From Vibrio mimicus (GTDB taxonomy: Bacteria > Pseudomonadota > Gammaproteobacteria > Enterobacterales > Vibrionaceae), in assembly GCF_019048845.1 (NCBI RefSeq), contig NZ_CP077425.1, positions 310,001-374,000 of the forward strand: a stretch of DNA of 64,000 nucleotides. The letters run 5' to 3'. Below the pieces are notes generated by a model, which worked only from the letters and a program-made list of their open reading frames with translations, searched no databases and was not told the origin of the DNA. Shown in pieces: positions 18,513-26,822 of this stretch (positions are counted from its first letter, which is position 1; every line of letters starts with the position of its first letter). The translations under genes and the position numbers were made by a program.

Positions 18513-19442
18513 ATGCAAGGGATGCTAAAAGTGCTCAAAGCTGGGCCAATGACCCTACTTCACGATTTGGGACGTTATGGCTTCAGCTATTTGGGCATTA
18601 GCCCGTCAGGCCCCTTGGATGAATACGCTTACAGTTGGGCTAACCATTTGCTTGGCAATCCAGTCAATCAAGCGACGTTGGAGATCACTTTAGGTCCCGC
18701 TGAATTTCGTTTACAGCACGATGTGCAGCTCGCAATCACAGGTGGCGATCTCAACGCGACTCTCGATGGTGTTCTCATTCCGAATTGGAGCCGCTTTTAT
18801 GCACAGAAGGGGCAAATTCTACGCTTTGGTTTGCCACGCAACGGACTCCGCGCTTATCTCGCAGTTCAGGGTGGATTTGCGATAACGCCGCAGCTTGGCT
18901 CAGTTTCGACTCACATTCGACAAGGTTTAGGCGGCTTGCACCAACAAGGGCAAGCGTTACAGCAAGGTGATGAGTTGGCCTTTGACTCCTTACAAATCGC
19001 CCTAAAACCCGCACATATGACCTTCCGCTTCCGTCCTGATTACAACTTGCCTTTGCGGCTCAGAGTGATTGAGAGTTACCAGCATAGTCAGTTTTCTCAA
19101 TCGGCAATAGAGTGCTTTTATCACAGCAAGTTTGTGGTGACGCCAAACAGTGATCGCATGGGCTATCGCTTGCAAGGTGAAAGCGTGACACCACCAGAAA
19201 AGCCTATTTTGTCGGAAGGGATTGCCTTAGGCGCCATTCAAATTCCACCCAACGGACAACCGATCATTTTGCTTAATGATCGACAAACAATTGGTGGCTA
19301 TCCCAAATTCGGTTGTGTGGCGAGAATTGACTTACCCCGTTTAGCTCAAGCTAAACCGGGGCATTCGGTGCAGTTTGTGGCTGGCGATCTCGCAGGGCTA
19401 CAAACGGTATGGTGTCGATGGGCGCGTTTTTTCGGTTACTAA
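18513..19442 (+). CDS. pxpC: 5-oxoprolinase subunit PxpC (KipA family)
   Basis: This 309-residue AHS2-type (biotin-dependent carboxyltransferase-like) protein has the start motif L-H-D-L-G-R-Y-G-F, followed by G-P-L-D-E-Y-A, R-A-Y-L-A-V-Q-G-G and the C-terminal D-R-Q-T-I-G-G-Y-P-K. AAGGAAG precedes its start. It is the last gene of the pxp operon. Just after its stop, short TTAGGTTACT repeats appear (GTCTTAGGTTACTAAGCTTTA), with no clear terminator. Confidence 0.92.
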   Translation: MQGMLKVLKAGPMTLLHDLGRYGFSYLGISPSGPLDEYAYSWANHLLGNPVNQATLEITLGPAEFRLQHDVQLAITGGDLNATLDGVLIPNWSRFYAQKGQILRFGLPRNGLRAYLAVQGGFAITPQLGSVSTHIRQGLGGLHQQGQALQQGDELAFDSLQIALKPAHMTFRFRPDYNLPLRLRVIESYQHSQFSQSAIECFYHSKFVVTPNSDRMGYRLQGESVTPPEKPILSEGIALGAIQIPPNGQPIILLNDRQTIGGYPKFGCVARIDLPRLAQAKPGHSVQFVAGDLAGLQTVWCRWARFFGY

Positions 19443-19490
19443 GTCTTAGGTTACTAAGCTTTAGGTTACTGAACCTTTCTGATGACCGTT

Positions 19491-20924
19491 TTAAAGCCCG
19501 TACACTTTGGCTAGTGCTGTGGGGTAACCACGCTCTTGGGTTAGAGTGATGGCATGCTGTTCAACTTGTTCTGCTGTTAATGCCATGCTCAGCGGATGTT
19601 CGTTTTCGATGGAGAACGCCGTTTGAGTTGGCCTCAGTTGCCACACTTCCACCAACTGCCGAGCCGCACGCAATGCAGAAGATCCCTTCACCACTTCCAA
19701 TCTCGCGTAGTGGTTCGCTTCAAAGCTGACATCCGCTGCGCGTAACGTCACATCATCACCGGGAATTTGCTGCGCCCCAAACAGTGGTACTCCTGCGTAT
19801 TCTGCATTGTCAAACGCAGGTACAAACCGGCTCATGTGATCTATGGCTCGCTGGGTGCGATCTTGTTGAGCAGCCATCGGCCAACCGCGTGCAATTTTCT
19901 GCTGTAGATAACTCGGTAATTGAGGCTGTGCTGAATCAGCACTGGATGCCACTAGACCATCAGAAAACAGGGTGATCGCCTCTGTCATTCCGTGCAATTG
20001 GAACGTTCCGTCCGCATAAGGCGTTAACTGCGCCATGCCATCGTCACTGCCACGTGGTCCATGGAAGATCACTTCCGGCCACCACTGATGGCAAGCGGGC
20101 CAATGGGTCACATACGCAGCCTTAAATTCCACCAAGCGTTGTCTGTGGTGGCGTGCCATATCGTCCACCTGTCCGGTTTCAAAGCCACAAGCATTGACAA
20201 GGTAATCAACCGTCTGCGTGTAGCGCTCACCTTGCGCATCCTGATAGGTTAATCGCCACTGGTGATCTTGATACTGCGCATCAATAAGCTCAGTACGTAG
20301 CATCACTTCACAATTAGGCAGTGCGGCAAGCGTGAGATCCACACTCGCCGCGAGACGAAATACGCTCCAACCATACTCTTGCACCAACACCACTGGGTAT
20401 TTGAGCTGATCCAAATCCGCGTTTTGCGCAAAAGGTATAACCCAATCATCATCACTGCATGGCGGGTTAGGCTGCACCGCTTGCGCAAGACGCTCTAAGT
20501 CTTCACGCTGATAAAGACGGTAATAGTTTTCAACTTCACCCAATACTTTATTAGCCGGATCTTGCTCTACCCTCTGCTGGTAAGCATTTTGAATGGTTGC
20601 CAATCGCGGCAAAATATCTTGAGGTTCACCCGGATCCGATTTTGGAATGGTGATAAGGGTTGGACGCACATTCAAGGTGTGTGGATAAAGACGAATGGTT
20701 TCAATCGATTGTTCAAGCAAATCAATACACTGCTGTTCAGAGATTTCTCGATAGAGATTTCCCCCCGCATGCAAATGACAAATGGGTGGCCCACTGACTA
20801 AACCGGTGCCTTTTTCCATTAATAGCACATTCAATCCAAGCTCCCCCAAGTGAACGGCCGCGGTTGCACCAGCAATACCGCCACCTATGATAGCAATTCG
20901 GGGATCTTGAGATCTCAATGTCAT
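19491..20924 (-). CDS. FAD-dependent oxidoreductase (DAO-like)
   Basis: This 477-residue protein has an N-terminal FAD-binding Rossmann motif (I-A-I-I-G-G-G-I-A-G-A-T-A-A, about 10-23) followed by the E-K-G ribose-binding acid. The middle and C-terminal parts resemble the DAO/GlpO superfamily only weakly. No signal peptide or membrane segment is seen. Its end converges with pxpC, 48 nt apart. The substrate is unknown. An amino-acid or amine oxidase/dehydrogenase is plausible but not shown. Confidence 0.78.
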   Translation of the reverse strand: MTLRSQDPRIAIIGGGIAGATAAVHLGELGLNVLLMEKGTGLVSGPPICHLHAGGNLYREISEQQCIDLLEQSIETIRLYPHTLNVRPTLITIPKSDPGEPQDILPRLATIQNAYQQRVEQDPANKVLGEVENYYRLYQREDLERLAQAVQPNPPCSDDDWVIPFAQNADLDQLKYPVVLVQEYGWSVFRLAASVDLTLAALPNCEVMLRTELIDAQYQDHQWRLTYQDAQGERYTQTVDYLVNACGFETGQVDDMARHHRQRLVEFKAAYVTHWPACHQWWPEVIFHGPRGSDDGMAQLTPYADGTFQLHGMTEAITLFSDGLVASSADSAQPQLPSYLQQKIARGWPMAAQQDRTQRAIDHMSRFVPAFDNAEYAGVPLFGAQQIPGDDVTLRAADVSFEANHYARLEVVKGSSALRAARQLVEVWQLRPTQTAFSIENEHPLSMALTAEQVEQHAITLTQERGYPTALAKVYGL

Positions 20925-21027
20925 ATTTTACCTACAGTTACATCAAGGCGAAGAAAAGTGGCTGCTATTCTAAAGGGTATGAAACGTTAATAAAATCACA
21001 TTTTTTACGCGGACTTATCCTTTGCGG

Positions 21028-21060
21028 ATCACTCAATCTTGCCCAAACAGATTGAGTGAT
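21028..21060 (+). terminator. Orphan hairpin with T-run
   Basis: A 12-bp perfect stem (ATCACTCAATCT/AGATTGAGTGAT) with a 9-nt loop is followed on the plus strand by AGATTTTT, so it has the form of an intrinsic terminator for plus-strand transcription. No plus-strand gene ends nearby. It sits 104 nt upstream of the minus-strand FAD gene. Confidence 0.5.
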
Positions 21061-21350
21061 AGATTTTTCCTGCACATCGTTGATGTTTTGCCACTCAGCG
21101 GGTTCGCAACCTCCATGCTTAATCCTTTCATTCGATGTCTATAAGGCGTTTCAAGTTTCACCATGCCATAGAAAATTGACGATTGAGTGGCTGCAAATTG
21201 TTTGCCCAAATAGCGCTAAAGAAACAAAAACAACCTGTAACATAAGGATTTTTGATCAAGCGCACTCGGGCTAAACAAAGGCTGTTTTAAACCGAAAAAA
21301 TATAAAAAAATGCTTGACTCAAATTTGCCATTATTGAGTTTTCATCACTT

Positions 21351-21461
21351 TGTGAATAACCCAATCACGCAAACCTCGGCCACTACGGGGCTAGCACCGA
21401 GCCAGCCCGGAATAGCCACTTTACTTATCCCAGAAGTTATCCACTGATTTTGTGGATAACT
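21351..21461. other. Cluster of three DnaA-box-like sites
   Basis: The minus strand has TTATTCACA (21351-21359) and TTATCCACA (21451-21459), both exact matches to TTATNCACA. The plus strand has TTATCCACT (21438-21446). The last two form a 10-bp inverted repeat (AGTTATCCAC / GTGGATAACT) with a 7-nt spacer. All lie in a 556-bp gap with no convincing gene. Function is unknown. Confidence 0.45.
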
Positions 21462-21480
21462 AACCTATTTACTCCACACC

Positions 21481-23928
21481 TCAATCACTGAACGCTTTAT
21501 TCACGGGGGCTAACAGCCGTTTGAGCAAACTGCTCACAACCACAGCAAGTGTGCAAAAAGTCAGAGCTGGCAAGGCAAACCATAACACCACATGCAAACT
21601 TGGATTTAAGTTAAATCCCCATTTCATCACTGCGGCAACCACCAGATCGGCACTCAAACTCGCCACTAAGCCGCCGACTAATGCCATCACCCCATATTCC
21701 GCCCAAATGGTGTGCACCACTCGACGGCGACTCGCTCCTAAAGTGCGGTATAAGCGAATTTCCTGCTGACGCTGGCTGAGGCTCAAACGCAGTAAAGTGA
21801 AAATCAACAAGACTCCGGCCAATACTCCGAGTGCAGCCAGAACGGTCACAGACCATACAATCTGCGTCAGTAAGGCTTGAATTTTTGCCCCCATAGAGCG
21901 GATATCCATTAGGCTCACCGTGGGGTGCTGGCGCGAGAGTTGACTGAGCAATGCATCGTGCTCGGGTAATACACGAAAGCTAATCAAGTAGCTTACAGGA
22001 AGGTTTTGCACCACATCAGGGCTAAAAATGAAGTAAAAATTGGGCTTCATTTCCCGCCATTCCACCTGACGTATGGTGTTCACTTTTGCGCTCACCACTT
22101 GGCTGTTGATCATGAAGGTCAGTGTATCACCTAGCTTGAGACCAAGATCGTTCGCCACTTCTTGCTCGACTGACACGCCATTTTGGCTTTGCCATTGACC
22201 TTCCAAAATTGAGTTGTAGTCAGGTAGCTGCTCTGCCCACGTAAGGTTCAGTTCTCGACGCAGCGCATCTGAACTCTCTTCCCCGTTTTGGGCATAGAGT
22301 TTGGCTTCTTGCCCGTTAATGTGAGTTAAGCGCCCACGCATAATTGGGTAAGCCGCAGAGCGCTCAATATGAGCCTTATCTAATGCCGCTAGATAAGTGG
22401 CTTTTTCCGACTCACTAATATTGAGTGCGAATGCATTTGGCGCATTTTCGGGCAGTGTACGTTGCCAATCTGAGAGCAAATCGGTGCGCACTAACCAAAT
22501 GATCGCCAACAGCATCAAAGAAAGCGCTAATGCACCAAATTGTAAACCGCTGGCGGTGCCAGAGCGATTAATTCGGCTTAATGCCAATGCCATCGGTGGA
22601 TTTAACGGAAGCTTAGCGAATAAGCGGGTGACCACCACACTCACCAATGCCAGCACCACAAACAGGGCGACAATCCCTATCAGCACAATCCAAATCAGTT
22701 GGTTTTGCCAATACACCAGCAACAGAGGCACAACAGGCACCATAATCAGCAATAAAGCACGTTGCCAACGCCGATCATGTTGCACTGGCTGCATCACCGC
22801 CACGGCACTCACCGACAATAATCGCCCAAGCGGGATACCCAAAGCAGGAACGGCAATCAATAAACTACTGGCCAGCGCAATCCATAGAGGGCGCAAACCG
22901 TAACTCGGGAGCGGATCTGGCAATAAATCTTTTAGGGGCAAACGTAGCAGCGACTCCAGCCCAACACCAATTACGCAGCCCAACACCACGGCAAATACAA
23001 GCAACAAACCAACTTGCAACGCTAACCAACGGCGTAACCACTGGCGGCTTGCGCCAAGGCTCTTGAGCATTGCGATGGTATGCATTCGGGTGGACACATA
23101 ATGCTGACAGGTCAACACCAAGGTGGTCGCCGCCATCAAGATCACAATCGCCACCGTCAACGAGAGATACTGCTGAGTGCGCTCAAACACTTCATTGGTG
23201 CGGCTGGCACTCTCTTGATCACGCCAGCGATCACTCGGTGTTAAACTCACCTCTTGTTTAATCGCCTTAATCACCGAGTCATCACCGGTAATAAACAAAC
23301 TAAATTGCACACGACTACCGGGCTGAATCGCCCCAGTTTTGGCAATATCCGAAGCATGAATATAAACCGCTGGCATTTGCTGAAATGGGTTAAAACTCAG
23401 TCCGGGTTCTTCGAGCACCTCACCGCTGACCACAAAATCGGCATCCCCTATCGTGACATTGTCACCGATAGTCACTCCTAACTGGTCTTTTACTCTTGGT
23501 TCTAACCAAAGTTGATTAGCACTGACATGATTCAACACTTGTTGGCCATCACTCAGGCGCATTTCACCACGCAGTGGATAAGCACTATCTACCGCTTTGA
23601 CCGTCACCAACTGCATACCTTGATCACTGAACGCCATCGTGGCAAACCGGGTCATTTGCGAAGTGTGTGTGGCTTGCTTCACCGTTAGCGTTAATAGGGA
23701 TTCCGGTAATGAATTGGCAGAAACAAACACAGTGTCAGCGGTGAGCGCATCACGCCCTTGCTTAACAATCACTTGCTCCATACGCTGCGCGAGAGCGGAG
23801 AGCGCAAAAATCGAAGCGATGATCAACGTCAGCGCCACCGTTACCGGCCACAACTGCCCGTGACGGATTTCACTCAAACTCCAGCGCAATAAACGGCGGT
23901 TAAGCGCCGTGGAGGGTAACGCCGTCAT
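21481..23928 (-). CDS. ABC transporter permease, FtsX-like (YbbP family)
   Basis: This 815-residue inner-membrane protein has two FtsX-type permease halves. One hydrophobic segment lies near the N-terminus, groups of helices lie near 265-480, and three more lie at the C-terminus near 690-800. Large periplasmic MacB-like domains lie between them. It overlaps the ATPase gene by 4 nt. With that ATPase it forms a YbbA-YbbP system, a type VII (mechanotransmitting) ABC machine of unknown cargo, next to tesA as in E. coli. Confidence 0.85.
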   Translation of the reverse strand: MTALPSTALNRRLLRWSLSEIRHGQLWPVTVALTLIIASIFALSALAQRMEQVIVKQGRDALTADTVFVSANSLPESLLTLTVKQATHTSQMTRFATMAFSDQGMQLVTVKAVDSAYPLRGEMRLSDGQQVLNHVSANQLWLEPRVKDQLGVTIGDNVTIGDADFVVSGEVLEEPGLSFNPFQQMPAVYIHASDIAKTGAIQPGSRVQFSLFITGDDSVIKAIKQEVSLTPSDRWRDQESASRTNEVFERTQQYLSLTVAIVILMAATTLVLTCQHYVSTRMHTIAMLKSLGASRQWLRRWLALQVGLLLVFAVVLGCVIGVGLESLLRLPLKDLLPDPLPSYGLRPLWIALASSLLIAVPALGIPLGRLLSVSAVAVMQPVQHDRRWQRALLLIMVPVVPLLLVYWQNQLIWIVLIGIVALFVVLALVSVVVTRLFAKLPLNPPMALALSRINRSGTASGLQFGALALSLMLLAIIWLVRTDLLSDWQRTLPENAPNAFALNISESEKATYLAALDKAHIERSAAYPIMRGRLTHINGQEAKLYAQNGEESSDALRRELNLTWAEQLPDYNSILEGQWQSQNGVSVEQEVANDLGLKLGDTLTFMINSQVVSAKVNTIRQVEWREMKPNFYFIFSPDVVQNLPVSYLISFRVLPEHDALLSQLSRQHPTVSLMDIRSMGAKIQALLTQIVWSVTVLAALGVLAGVLLIFTLLRLSLSQRQQEIRLYRTLGASRRRVVHTIWAEYGVMALVGGLVASLSADLVVAAVMKWGFNLNPSLHVVLWFALPALTFCTLAVVVSSLLKRLLAPVNKAFSD

Positions 23929-24602
23929 ACTCTCTCCTCCAATTCACCGGCTTGCATGAAAAAGCGGCGCTGGCAGCGCTGTGCCAATTTCGGGTCATGA
24001 GTCACCAACACTAGGGTGGTGCCGTGCTCACGGTTGAGTTCAAACAGCAAATCGATCACTTTCGCGGCGGTTTCTTGGTCAAGGTTCCCCGTCGGCTCAT
24101 CGGCAAACAGCACTTGCGGACGAATCATAAACGCGCGGGCGATCGCGACACGCTGTTGCTCACCACCGGATAATTGCGCCGGAGAATGGTGCATACGATA
24201 TTCCAACCCGACCGATTTCAGCAGCATTTGTGCCCGTTCGCGATCTTCCGCCTCGCCTTTGAGCAAGCAAGGTAAAGTCACATTCTCCAAAGCGGAAAGA
24301 CTTGGAATAAGCAGAAAACTTTGGAATACAAAACCGACCGACTCACTGCGCAGCGCAGCGCGCGCTTCATCATCAAGCTGTGATAATGGCTTACCCAGTA
24401 AATAAACTTCCCCTTCACTGGGCGTATCGAGCCCAGCAAGCAAGGTCATTAAGGTGGATTTACCGGCGCCGGATGCCCCGACAATTGCTACACTTTCTCC
24501 CGCCTGAATCGAGAGATTCACCTGTTTGAGGATTGTTAAATGTTCCTGATTGGTGGAGACTAGTTTGGATAATGACTGCGCTGAAATAATGGATGTTTGC
24601 AT
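23925..24602 (-). CDS. ABC transporter ATP-binding protein YbbA-like
   Basis: This 225-residue ATPase of the LolD/MacB type has Walker A G-A-S-G-A-G-K-S-T at 42-50, signature L-S-G-G-E-Q-Q-R-V-A and Walker B V-L-F-A-D-E-P. The open frame runs 67 codons further, but that part would lie antisense inside tesA. The chosen ATG, with AAAGGAAAG upstream, gives the family length. Its ATG overlaps the divergent tesA ATG by 2 nt. Confidence 0.9.
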   Translation of the reverse strand: MQTSIISAQSLSKLVSTNQEHLTILKQVNLSIQAGESVAIVGASGAGKSTLMTLLAGLDTPSEGEVYLLGKPLSQLDDEARAALRSESVGFVFQSFLLIPSLSALENVTLPCLLKGEAEDRERAQMLLKSVGLEYRMHHSPAQLSGGEQQRVAIARAFMIRPQVLFADEPTGNLDQETAAKVIDLLFELNREHGTTLVLVTHDPKLAQRCQRRFFMQAGELEERV

Positions 24603-25200
24603 GACTCGACAACTTTCCTTTGTGTTTATTCTTCTTTTTTCCGCTACGGTGAGCAGTAAAACCCTGTTGATCCTTGGCGATAGTTTGAGTGCGGGATACG
24701 AAATGCCCATCGAACAAGCGTGGCCCAGTTTGCTGGCAGACGCACTGGCTGAAAAAGGCAAAACAGTATCCGTTGTTAACGGCAGCATATCCGGCGACAC
24801 CACAGGTAACGGATTAGCTCGCCTGCCTTCGCTACTGACTCAACATACCCCAGATGTGGTGCTGATTGAGCTGGGCGCAAACGATGGTTTACGCGGCTTT
24901 CCGCCAAAAACGGTGAGCACAAACTTAGCGACCATGATTGAACAAATCCAAGCTCAGAATACGGCTGTAATTTTAATGCAGATCCGTATACCACCTAACT
25001 ATGGCAAACGCTATAGCGATGCTTTTTATCAAGTGTATCCAAATCTAGCACAGCAATTCGCTATCCCACTCATTCCATTCTTTCTTGAACAAGTGATCCT
25101 CAAACCAGAATGGATGATGAGTGACGGGCTACATCCCAAACCAGAAGCTCAGCCTTGGATTGCCGACTTTGTTGCTGAACAAATCGCCAATGATTTGTAA
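24601..25200 (+). CDS. tesA: Acyl-CoA thioesterase I / protease I / lysophospholipase L1
   Basis: This 199-residue SGNH hydrolase has a signal peptide (about residues 1-19). Block I is G-D-S-L-S-A-G-Y with the nucleophile S28, block II G-S-I-S-G-D-T, block III G-A-N-D-G (N94) and block V D-G-L-H-P (D175, H178). It is periplasmic and hydrolyses acyl thioesters and lysophospholipids. It is arranged head-to-head with the YbbA-like ATPase, as in E. coli. Confidence 0.93.
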   Translation: MTRQLSFVFILLFSATVSSKTLLILGDSLSAGYEMPIEQAWPSLLADALAEKGKTVSVVNGSISGDTTGNGLARLPSLLTQHTPDVVLIELGANDGLRGFPPKTVSTNLATMIEQIQAQNTAVILMQIRIPPNYGKRYSDAFYQVYPNLAQQFAIPLIPFFLEQVILKPEWMMSDGLHPKPEAQPWIADFVAEQIANDL

Positions 25201-25288
25201 CACCATCCACCTATTTACTGGTTTAGCTCAATAAAATTTACTCAGCTTTACGTTACTTTTGGCTTATTCCCTACAAATAGGTAACCAT

Positions 25289-26482
25289 ATGCACATAAAA
25301 CCACTCATCCAAGGTGTTGTTGCTCGCAGCGCCCACCCTTATGGCTGTGAGCAAGCCGTTTTACAGCAGATCCACTACGTTAAGCAGACCAATCCGATCA
25401 AAGCAGGACCAAAGCGCGTGCTAATTTTGGGGGCCTCCTCCGGTTTTGGATTGGCAGCACGAATTGCGCTCACCTTTGGTGGTGCCAAGGCGGACACGAT
25501 TGGTGTCTCTTTTGAACGCGCACCTAGCGAAACTCAAACTGGCAGTGCAGGCTACTACAACAACCTTTTTTTTAAGCAATATGCAGAGCAAGAAGGCCAT
25601 ATTGCGGTCAACTTAGAGGGTGATGTGTTTTCTGCAGAAATGCGTGAACAAGTAGTTGAGGCAATTGAAACTTATTTTGAAGGTGAAGTGGATTTAGTGA
25701 TCTACAGCATTGCGAGCGGCATGCGCCGCAAGCCTGATGGCGAATTTTGGCGCTCTGCCATTAAACCCATTGGTGAAGCGGTCTCCGGTGCATCCATCAT
25801 GTTAGACAACGATACTTGGACTGACACCACTTTAGAGCCCGCTACAGAAGAGGAAATCGAAGGCACACTACGCGTAATGGGCGGCGATGATTGGGAAAAC
25901 TGGATTGATACACTCATCAATGCAGAATCACTCGCCGAAGGCTGCAAAACCATTGCTTTTTCCTACATGGGGCCAGAAGTGACACATCCAATTTACCTAG
26001 ATGGCACCTTGGGGCGCGCCAAAATCGATCTTCATCAAACTAGCCATTCACTCAACCTCAAGCTCGCTAATTTTGATGGCGGTGCGTATGCCGTAGTGTG
26101 TAAAGCCCTCGTCACCAAAGCTAGCGTATTCATTCCCGGCTTAAGCCCCTATCTCATTGCGCTCTACCAGGTGATGAAAAGCAAAGGCACTCATGAAGGC
26201 TGCATTGAGCAAATGCAACGTTTGTTTTGCGACAAGTTGTATGGTCACTCCCGTATTCCTGTTGATAGCGAGCGTCTGATCCGTATGGATGATTGGGAAA
26301 TGAATCCCGATACACAGACGAAAGTGAACGAATGCTTACGCCAAATGAATGCCGACAACTTCCAACAATTGGGGGATTATTCCGGATTTAAGAAAGAGTT
26401 TATGCAGCTGAATGGCTTTAATTTTGAACAAATTGACTATAACCAACCTGTTGATATGCATAAATTTATCCACAAAAAGTGA
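25289..26482 (+). CDS. fabV: Enoyl-ACP reductase FabV (NADH)
   Basis: This 397-residue enoyl-ACP reductase, a triclosan-tolerant class first characterised in V. cholerae, catalyses the last step of fatty-acid elongation. It opens with M-H-I-K-P-L-I-Q-G and has the NADH motif I-L-G-A-S-S-G-F-G. The catalytic Tyr-x8-Lys is at Y236/K245, one residue longer than the Y-x6-K of FabI-type reductases needs. The frame extends 10 codons upstream from a non-ATG start, but the ATG after TAGGTAACCAT was chosen. Confidence 0.94.
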   Translation: MHIKPLIQGVVARSAHPYGCEQAVLQQIHYVKQTNPIKAGPKRVLILGASSGFGLAARIALTFGGAKADTIGVSFERAPSETQTGSAGYYNNLFFKQYAEQEGHIAVNLEGDVFSAEMREQVVEAIETYFEGEVDLVIYSIASGMRRKPDGEFWRSAIKPIGEAVSGASIMLDNDTWTDTTLEPATEEEIEGTLRVMGGDDWENWIDTLINAESLAEGCKTIAFSYMGPEVTHPIYLDGTLGRAKIDLHQTSHSLNLKLANFDGGAYAVVCKALVTKASVFIPGLSPYLIALYQVMKSKGTHEGCIEQMQRLFCDKLYGHSRIPVDSERLIRMDDWEMNPDTQTKVNECLRQMNADNFQQLGDYSGFKKEFMQLNGFNFEQIDYNQPVDMHKFIHKK

Positions 26483-26556
26483 TACCGTATTTTGTTTTAA
26501 TTTTGAGAATTCTTTTAAGCTAATCGATTTCGTTCTGCCATTCTGAATAGCTTTTG

Positions 26557-26614
26557 TTAGAGTGACTGACCATTGAAAAGGCACTAGAGTACCGACTCAG
26601 TTCAGTCACTCTAA
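26557..26614. repeat. 13-bp inverted repeat in the fabV-cdgC gap
   Basis: TTAGAGTGACTGA at 26557-26569 and its exact reverse complement at 26602-26614 are separated by 32 bp. The core TTAGAGTGA occurs a third time, directly oriented, at 26646-26654. No T-run follows. The rest of the 340-bp gap shows no gene. It may be an operator set for cdgC or a structured 3' UTR of fabV. Confidence 0.5.
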
Positions 26615-26822
26615 TTGCATTGGTGAATCAATCGCGAACTACACTTTAGAGTGAAAATAGTTCCCCTTTACTTCACCGATTGACGTAATAATTAAGCATA
26701 GAAGTAAGCACAGATAGACTCACTGAGGTATTCCTATCGTTCAGGTTATCGATGAGCAACAACGCCCTATTTCTAATGACAAAATGCACTGTATTTTACC
26801 GATTCAACTCAAGGATTCATTA

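Noticed and set aside
22397..22903. 168-codon plus-strand ORF opposite the FtsX-like permease
   Set aside because: It is a shadow frame with Ser/Asn/Ala bias produced by antisense of hydrophobic codons.
26466..26474. Exact DnaA box TTATCCACA
   Set aside because: It lies alone inside the last codons of fabV and encodes conserved-looking C-terminal residues; a single box is expected by chance at this window size.
26557..26614. Inverted repeat considered as an integron attC (VCR) site
   Set aside because: No R/L box core sites, no repeated cassette structure and no integrase; it lies between two chromosomal housekeeping-type genes.
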